From CAYNHQ01 sp964397255 (GTDB lineage: Bacteria > Bdellovibrionota_G > JALEGL01 > DATDPG01): DNA of 64,000 nt. Shown here piece after piece: positions 59,925 through 64,000 of the stretch. The notes below the pieces were generated by a model. The model ran no database searches, was not told where the DNA came from, and was given only the letters and a program-made list of their open reading frames with translations. The position numbers were made by a program, and so were the translations under genes. The stretch is taken from the NCBI GenBank assembly GCA_964397255.1, contig CAYNHQ010000008.1, positions 62,001 through 126,000 of the forward strand, read 5' to 3'. Each line of letters opens with the position of its first letter. Position 1 is the first letter of the stretch.

Positions 59925-61057
59925 GAGGTTTTTCGCGCGAGGAGTTCGGCGCGCAGCGGGTCGATTTTTTTACCGTTCTTATGAAGTTCGAAGTGAACGT
60001 GCGGCCCGGTGGATCGCCCGGTGGAGCCGAGTAGGCCGAGGAGATCTCCCCGTTTGAGGATGTCTCCCTCCCGAACGAGTGGTTTTTCGAGGTGGCCATA
60101 CAAAGTTTCATAGCCATCCCCATGCGATAAGACGACAACATTTCCATACCCGCCGCGATAACCAACGAACTTCACCTTTCCATCCAGCGCCGCTTTGATT
60201 TCCGAGCGCTTTTCTCCGGCGATATCGATTCCACCGTGAAAAGACTCCCGGTTTTTGAAGGGATCCACTCGCTCGCCGAATGTCGACGTGAGCCGATCGA
60301 TCCGGGGAAGTCGAAGATCGGAGAGGGGATCATTCTTTTTTGCTATTGGACGCTGAGCGGTATGCAGATGCGTTTTCGAGTTCAACTCTTCGGCGATTTC
60401 GCTGTCATTTTCGGGGCCGCCCTGCGGGAGAGGAGGAATCTCGGGAATAATCGTAGCCTTGTCGGTCAGCGCGGGTTTTTTCTCAGGGACCGATGGGGCC
60501 GTCCTGGATCTACTGGACTGAAGAGCGAGAATGGTTAATCCGATCGTCATCGAAGTTCCCAGAAAGATGACCAATCCGAGCGCAAATTTGATCCAAGGAA
60601 ATGATTTCTTTCTTTCCCCTTTCAAGGCGACATGAATTGCTTTTGGGAATGCGAGCGGTTGATCGATGAGCCGAAAGCGTTCCTTTTTTGGCGGAGGACT
60701 TTTTTGCACTTTCGTCACACGTACTGTGGGAATTCGTCCGTTGGCCACGATACTTTCCCGAGGAAGAGTGGCATCCGGACCGATCGCGGCTCGATCGGTG
60801 GGCACATCAAAAATTTCGGGGGAGGCGACCGAAAGGCGTTCGGTTACTTCATTCTTGGGGAGCGAAAGAGCGACTCCGATGGCCTCGTTTTTGCCATGGG
60901 GGGAAAGTTGGAGAATATGGCGGCAATGAGGGCAGGGGGTACGGAAACGATAGGCCACGCGAAAAACGTTCTTGCAGCGGGTATATTCGATTCGGCCTAC
61001 CGAGTGGATGGGGGTTCCGAATTCCCGCTGACAATTCTCGCACTTCACGCTCAACAT
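59921..61057 (-). CDS. Zinc-ribbon, membrane-anchored M23 metallopeptidase
   Basis: 378 residues in four parts: an N-terminal cytoplasmic zinc-finger-like domain with CxxC pairs (VKCENCQ, RTPCPHCRH); a basic linker; one membrane helix (about 155-178, IKFALGLVIFLGTSMTIG); and a periplasmic LytM domain (about 255-375) with RLTSTFGERVDPF, ESFHGGIDIAG, GNVVVLSHGDGYETLYGHL and TGPHVHFELHKNG, retaining the H...D...HxH zinc ligands. It may cut or regulate peptidoglycan cutting in response to an intracellular signal. The Cys-containing domain resembles MJ0042-type zinc ribbons common in myxobacterial proteins. Confidence 0.9.
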   Translation of the reverse strand: MLSVKCENCQREFGTPIHSVGRIEYTRCKNVFRVAYRFRTPCPHCRHILQLSPHGKNEAIGVALSLPKNEVTERLSVASPEIFDVPTDRAAIGPDATLPRESIVANGRIPTVRVTKVQKSPPPKKERFRLIDQPLAFPKAIHVALKGERKKSFPWIKFALGLVIFLGTSMTIGLTILALQSSRSRTAPSVPEKKPALTDKATIIPEIPPLPQGGPENDSEIAEELNSKTHLHTAQRPIAKKNDPLSDLRLPRIDRLTSTFGERVDPFKNRESFHGGIDIAGEKRSEIKAALDGKVKFVGYRGGYGNVVVLSHGDGYETLYGHLEKPLVREGDILKRGDLLGLLGSTGRSTGPHVHFELHKNGKKIDPLRAELLARKTS

Positions 61058-61145
61058 GGGTTTTCTCTAGAAGATGAATGGAGCAAGCCACATACCAGAG
61101 ATTTAAAAGTTAAGTATTTGAAATAATTATACAAATTATGTGCAC

Positions 61146-61187
61146 CGCCGGGCGAAAAATAAGCCCCTGCGGCATCAACGCCCGGCG
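61146..61187. promoter_or_regulatory. GC-rich hairpin in the intergenic region before the DUF465 gene
   Basis: Arms CGCCGGGCG (61146-61154) and CGCCCGGCG (61179-61187) form a perfect 9-base stem around a 24-base loop in the 228-base gap between divergent genes. A likely -10 (TATACT, 61231-61236) for the plus-strand gene and a TATAAT (61131-61126) for the minus-strand gene flank it. It may terminate, insulate, or bind a regulator; I recognise no riboswitch. Confidence 0.4.
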
Positions 61188-61285
61188 TCGAAATTGAAAA
61201 TGAAAGGATTTGTCCCCCCCTTTTGAGTGGTATACTAGAGGCCTGCTGCACACATCCAGAAAAATCTTATTCCCACGGAGGAGAC

Positions 61286-61537
61286 ATGGCTGATTCGATC
61301 ACGTCAGACCGTCAGGAAACGGTCGCTCAACTGCTTGCCACCCACACTGAGTTTCGAAAACTTCATCGAAAACATCAGATGCTGGAATCGCGGCTTGACG
61401 AGTTTGATCGAAAAGGCTTTTTGACCCCCGATGAAGAATTGACCCGGAAACAACTTCAAAAGGAAAAACTCTTAGAAAAAGATCGTATGGAACTCATCAT
61501 TCGCCAACATCATTCTTCAGGGGCTTCCGCTGCCTAG
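61286..61537 (+). CDS. DUF465/YdcH-like small helical protein
   Basis: 83 residues from ATG 61286 with a very good ribosome-binding site (GGAGGAG). The pattern EFRKLHRKHQMLESRLDEFD, then TPDEELTRKQLQKEKLLEKD, is that of the YdcH/DUF465 family, small alpha-helical hairpins of unknown function. It precedes psd, whose probable CTG start overlaps its end, so translation of psd may depend on this gene. Confidence 0.85.
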   Translation: MADSITSDRQETVAQLLATHTEFRKLHRKHQMLESRLDEFDRKGFLTPDEELTRKQLQKEKLLEKDRMELIIRQHHSSGASAA

Positions 61538-62228
61538 CGCGGCTCCGATTCGTGCCATCGAGCCGTCGATTCCCATTCCGCCCCGCGTTCAACGCTTCGC
61601 TGGAATTTGTCGGGATGGCTGGCCCTTTGTTTTCGCCGGCCTTTCTCTTTCGGCGCTTGGCTGGTTTCTGGTCGGCGAGTATGGAGTCCTTCTTCCGGGA
61701 CTTTTTACTGTCTTTTCGATCTGGTTTTTTCGTGATCCAGAGCGAATCGTTCCGAATGATCCCAATGCCATCGTTTCTCCGGCCGATGGAACCATTCTAA
61801 GCGTTGAACGTAAGCCGTATCCGCGAGTTCTTTCGGGAGAGGCCACCCGAGTCTCCATCTTCATGTCGCCTCTCAATGTCCATGTGAACCGGTCCCCTTT
61901 TGGAGGTGTTGTTCGAGCGACTCATTACAATCCGGGGGAATATTTCGCGGCGTTTGAAGAAAAAGCTTCTTTGAAAAATGAACAATCTACGACGGTCTTG
62001 GATAGCGACCACGGTGTACCGATTCTCTTCGTTCAAATCGCAGGGTTTATTGCACGTCGGATTATCAACCGAGTAAAAGAGGGTGAACGGCTAGAGCGAG
62101 GGGAACGCTATGGACTCATACGTTTCGGCTCGCGTACCGACCTTTATTTGCCCAGTTCGCTAGAGGTAAGTGTGAAAAAAGGAGATAAAGTTCGTGGAGG
62201 CGTCACGGTGATAGGATTTTTCCGATGA
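61530..62228 (+). CDS. psd: Phosphatidylserine decarboxylase proenzyme, non-canonical start
   Basis: Makes phosphatidylethanolamine from phosphatidylserine, the step after PssA. The frame encodes two N-terminal membrane helices (GWPFVFAGLSLSALGWFLVG; LLPGLFTVFSIWFF), FRDPERIVP, SPADGTI, IFMSPLNVHVNRSPFGG and the self-cleavage site LIRFGSRTD, where the Ser becomes the pyruvoyl group. No ATG, GTG or TTG exists in frame between the upstream stop (61473) and an internal ATG at 61863 that would remove the whole N-terminal half. CTG 61530, six bases after AGGGG, is the best start (232 residues); ATT codons are alternatives. Confidence 0.9.
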   Translation: MPSAAPIRAIEPSIPIPPRVQRFAGICRDGWPFVFAGLSLSALGWFLVGEYGVLLPGLFTVFSIWFFRDPERIVPNDPNAIVSPADGTILSVERKPYPRVLSGEATRVSIFMSPLNVHVNRSPFGGVVRATHYNPGEYFAAFEEKASLKNEQSTTVLDSDHGVPILFVQIAGFIARRIINRVKEGERLERGERYGLIRFGSRTDLYLPSSLEVSVKKGDKVRGGVTVIGFFR

Positions 62229-63079
62229 GCGACCTTCGACGGGGAATTTACATCCTTCCCAATCTCTTTACGACGGCGAGTCTCTTCTGTGGATTTTACG
62301 CCATTGTCATTGCGGTGGAACGAGTGGTCGTGGGCGCGCTGAATTATCAGAAATGCGCGATTGCGATTATTTTCGCCGCCATGTTTGACGGCCTCGATGG
62401 CCGCGTGGCTCGCCGAACGAAAACAGCCACACGTTTTGGCGTCGAATACGATTCTCTTTCGGATCTTGTCTCCTTCGGTGTGGCTCCGGCCCTGGTTTTG
62501 TACTCCTGGGCACTTCGTGGCTTTGAGCGGGGGTGGCTCCCGGCGTTTCTGTATATGGCTTGCGGGGCACTTCGCTTGGCGCGGTTCAATGTGCAGGCGA
62601 CCGGCGTAGAAAAGAAATATTTTCAGGGCCTGCCGATTCCCATGGCGGCGTTGATGGTCGCCGGGTCAATTTTGATTTGGGAAGGACGACCCGTAGATAC
62701 AGTCGAGCTTTTTATTCCCGGGGAATATTTCTTACTTGCAATGACCTTCTTGCTGTCACTACTCATGGTCAGCACGATTCCCTATCGAAGTTTTAAAACC
62801 ATTGACCTTGCTACTCGGCACCCTTTTTACAATCTCGTCATGATGGTCATTGCGGTGGTGGTATGGGCCACCAAGCCTTGGTGGATACTGTTTTTTATCG
62901 GGTGCACCTATGTCCTTTCCGGTCCGGTCGAGCGCTATATTCTGCCGCGGCCCATTCAGGCATACCGGCAAGTTCGGCGTCGGAGACGAATTCAAAAAAC
63001 TCTCGATCGTATGGATGAAATTGCTTCTTCCGACAACCCTACCATTGAAGCGAACGTTCATCCGATTCGCAAACCGTGA
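62225..63079 (+). CDS. pssA: CDP-diacylglycerol-serine O-phosphatidyltransferase
   Basis: Joins serine to CDP-diacylglycerol at the inner membrane, giving phosphatidylserine. 284 residues, about eight membrane helices, with the CDP-alcohol phosphotransferase motif DGLDGRVARRTKTATRFGVEYDSLSD (residues about 56-81; D..DG..AR...G...D...D all present). The C-terminal tail is basic and hydrophilic. Its ATG overlaps the psd stop (ATGA); psd-pssA is a standard pair. Confidence 0.96.
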   Translation: MSDLRRGIYILPNLFTTASLFCGFYAIVIAVERVVVGALNYQKCAIAIIFAAMFDGLDGRVARRTKTATRFGVEYDSLSDLVSFGVAPALVLYSWALRGFERGWLPAFLYMACGALRLARFNVQATGVEKKYFQGLPIPMAALMVAGSILIWEGRPVDTVELFIPGEYFLLAMTFLLSLLMVSTIPYRSFKTIDLATRHPFYNLVMMVIAVVVWATKPWWILFFIGCTYVLSGPVERYILPRPIQAYRQVRRRRRIQKTLDRMDEIASSDNPTIEANVHPIRKP

Positions 63080-63987
63080 GGATTCCGTTGCGGCTTCCTC
63101 GTGTCTCCCTTCTCTTGGTCGCACTTCTGTTTGTCACACTTGGTTCAAAGTGCGCGAGCGACCGACCGAGCAAAGTGAGTGACATTGGAGCCAAAGCTTA
63201 CGATCTCACACGCACCCTGACTTTGATCGGGCCGCGCCCGCCCGGTTCGGCCGGCATAGAAAAAGTTCGGGAATGGATCGAAAGAGAAGCGAAGAAAATG
63301 GGGTTTACCTTACAGCGGGACCCATTTGTCGGGCATACCCCGATCGGCAACATCGATATGGTGAATCTTTCTTATGAGATTCGAGGAAAGGAAAATAAGG
63401 AACGAGTGATTTTGGTGGCTCACTACGACACAAAACGCTTTATTGGTTTTGATTTTGTGGGGGCTAACGACGCGGCTTCTTCTGTGGCACTTCTTCTTGT
63501 GCTTTCTCCTGAGATTTCAAAAAGGCATTTCCCCTTCACGACGGAAATTCTATTTGTCGATGGGGAAGAGTCAATCGGGACCTGGACCTCTACCGATAGT
63601 CTACATGGCAGTCGTCGCCGTGTGACACGGCCGGATGCAAAGTCAGGCGTTCGCGCAGCCATCATTGTCGATATGATTGGCGATACGGAATTAAATTTAA
63701 TTGACGAATCAACCTGTGACCCGAATCTGCGAAAAAAGCTAAAAGAGGTGTTGGCGAATTTGGGTTGGGAATCTCTGTTGGAAACACACACCTCGATTGT
63801 CGAGGACGATCACCGCCCTTTTGTGGATGCCGGAATAAAAACGCTTCACCTGATGGACTTTACATTTGGCGGTCCGACAAACCCCGGCCTCTATTGGCAT
63901 ACAAAAGAGGACACGATTGAGAAGATTTCACCCACCAGCCTTTCTGCCGTCGGCGAAATCCTTCTTCGTTTATTAGCAAAAGTTTAA
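63076..63987 (+). CDS. M28 metallopeptidase / glutaminyl cyclase-like lipoprotein or secreted protein
   Basis: 303 residues from GTG 63076 (overlapping pssA, GTGA). A signal (RLPRVSLLLVALLFVTLGSKCA) with a Cys suggests secretion or lipidation. The M28 zinc ligands are visible: His/Asp in LVAHYDTKR, Asp in FVGANDAASSVALLL, Glu in FVDGEESIGTW, Asp in IIVDMIGDTE and His in YWHTKEDTIEKI. The DGEE and DDHRPFVDAGI patterns lean towards glutaminyl-peptide cyclotransferases rather than aminopeptidases. Cyclase versus peptidase cannot be settled by eye. It is complete, with its stop 13 bases before the window end. Confidence 0.88.
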   Translation: MRIPLRLPRVSLLLVALLFVTLGSKCASDRPSKVSDIGAKAYDLTRTLTLIGPRPPGSAGIEKVREWIEREAKKMGFTLQRDPFVGHTPIGNIDMVNLSYEIRGKENKERVILVAHYDTKRFIGFDFVGANDAASSVALLLVLSPEISKRHFPFTTEILFVDGEESIGTWTSTDSLHGSRRRVTRPDAKSGVRAAIIVDMIGDTELNLIDESTCDPNLRKKLKEVLANLGWESLLETHTSIVEDDHRPFVDAGIKTLHLMDFTFGGPTNPGLYWHTKEDTIEKISPTSLSAVGEILLRLLAKV

Positions 63988-64000
63988 TGTTCCATCGTTG

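Noticed and set aside
61552..61800. An open frame beginning GTG 61553 as the start of psd
   Set aside because: It is in another frame and gives no PSD-like sequence; a frameshift hypothesis is not needed because the correct frame is open from 61476.
1..64000. CRISPR arrays, insertion sequences, rRNA genes, prophage
   Set aside because: No regularly spaced repeats, transposase or integrase motifs, rRNA segments or phage structural genes were seen.

Overview
The window is a stretch of bacterial chromosome of roughly 50% GC, densely coding on both strands, with many overlapping ATGA or TAATG gene junctions. Several features point to a Gram-negative relative of the former Deltaproteobacteria (Myxococcota or Bdellovibrionota type). 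These are outer-membrane beta-barrels, lipoproteins with lipoboxes, TPR envelope proteins beside a barrel of the kind common in those phyla, and the gene order ftsH - cdaA - cdaR - glmM - pdxJ - nnr - tsaE - lysC. The exact lineage cannot be fixed from the sequence alone. The genetic code is standard: TGA is a normal stop and Trp is TGG.

Layout. 1-3.75 kb (minus): a beta-barrel, a TPR lipoprotein and a TPR periplasmic protein (cut by the window edge), resembling Glt/Agl-type envelope modules. 4-13 kb (plus): a housekeeping string from tilS to nnr covering tRNA lysidine synthesis, membrane proteolysis, c-di-AMP synthesis, amino-sugar synthesis, vitamin B6 synthesis and NAD(P)HX repair. A RelE/Phd-type toxin-antitoxin pair sits between tilS and ftsH. 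13-16.7 kb: an accessory block breaking nnr from tsaE, with a polytopic membrane protein that has a premature in-frame TGA, a VapBC-like pair, and a HigBA-like pair enclosed by a 54-bp direct repeat of the tsaE 5' end. 16.7-28 kb: tsaE, a HEAT-repeat protein, lysC, a ComEA-like protein, a lipase-maturation-factor-like protein, mnmA, nadD, mtaB, rnc and der. 28-38.4 kb: lipoproteins, pepA, a CPBP protease, rsmI, three tandem lipoproteins, RNase G, acylphosphatase, an A-type Fe-S carrier, moaD/moaE and a VWA lipoprotein. 38.5-47.1 kb: a phosphatase, a tiny basic protein, tRNA-Val(CAC) and a complete kdpFABCDE operon. 47.1-50.9 kb: accessory genes (AAA/DUF4143 ATPase, K+-channel-like protein, CADD-like protein, nucleotidyltransferase plus winged-helix partner), with short repeats at two module borders. 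50.9-64 kb: uvrC, comEC, pdxH, a porin/FMN-binding/membrane-cytochrome/ApbE redox locus, an M23 peptidase, a DUF465 protein, psd (without a canonical start codon), pssA and an M28 peptidase.

Common threads. Three accessory modules (HigBA-like, ATPase, nucleotidyltransferase pair) lie at the border of a core gene or its control region and are bounded by short direct copies of that border, suggesting repeated insertion by a process that duplicates the target. The most system-like loci are the predicted flavinylated extracytoplasmic electron-transfer locus (56.7-59.9 kb), the coupled CADD-like/channel-like pair (48.5-49.5 kb), and the TPR/barrel module at the left edge.
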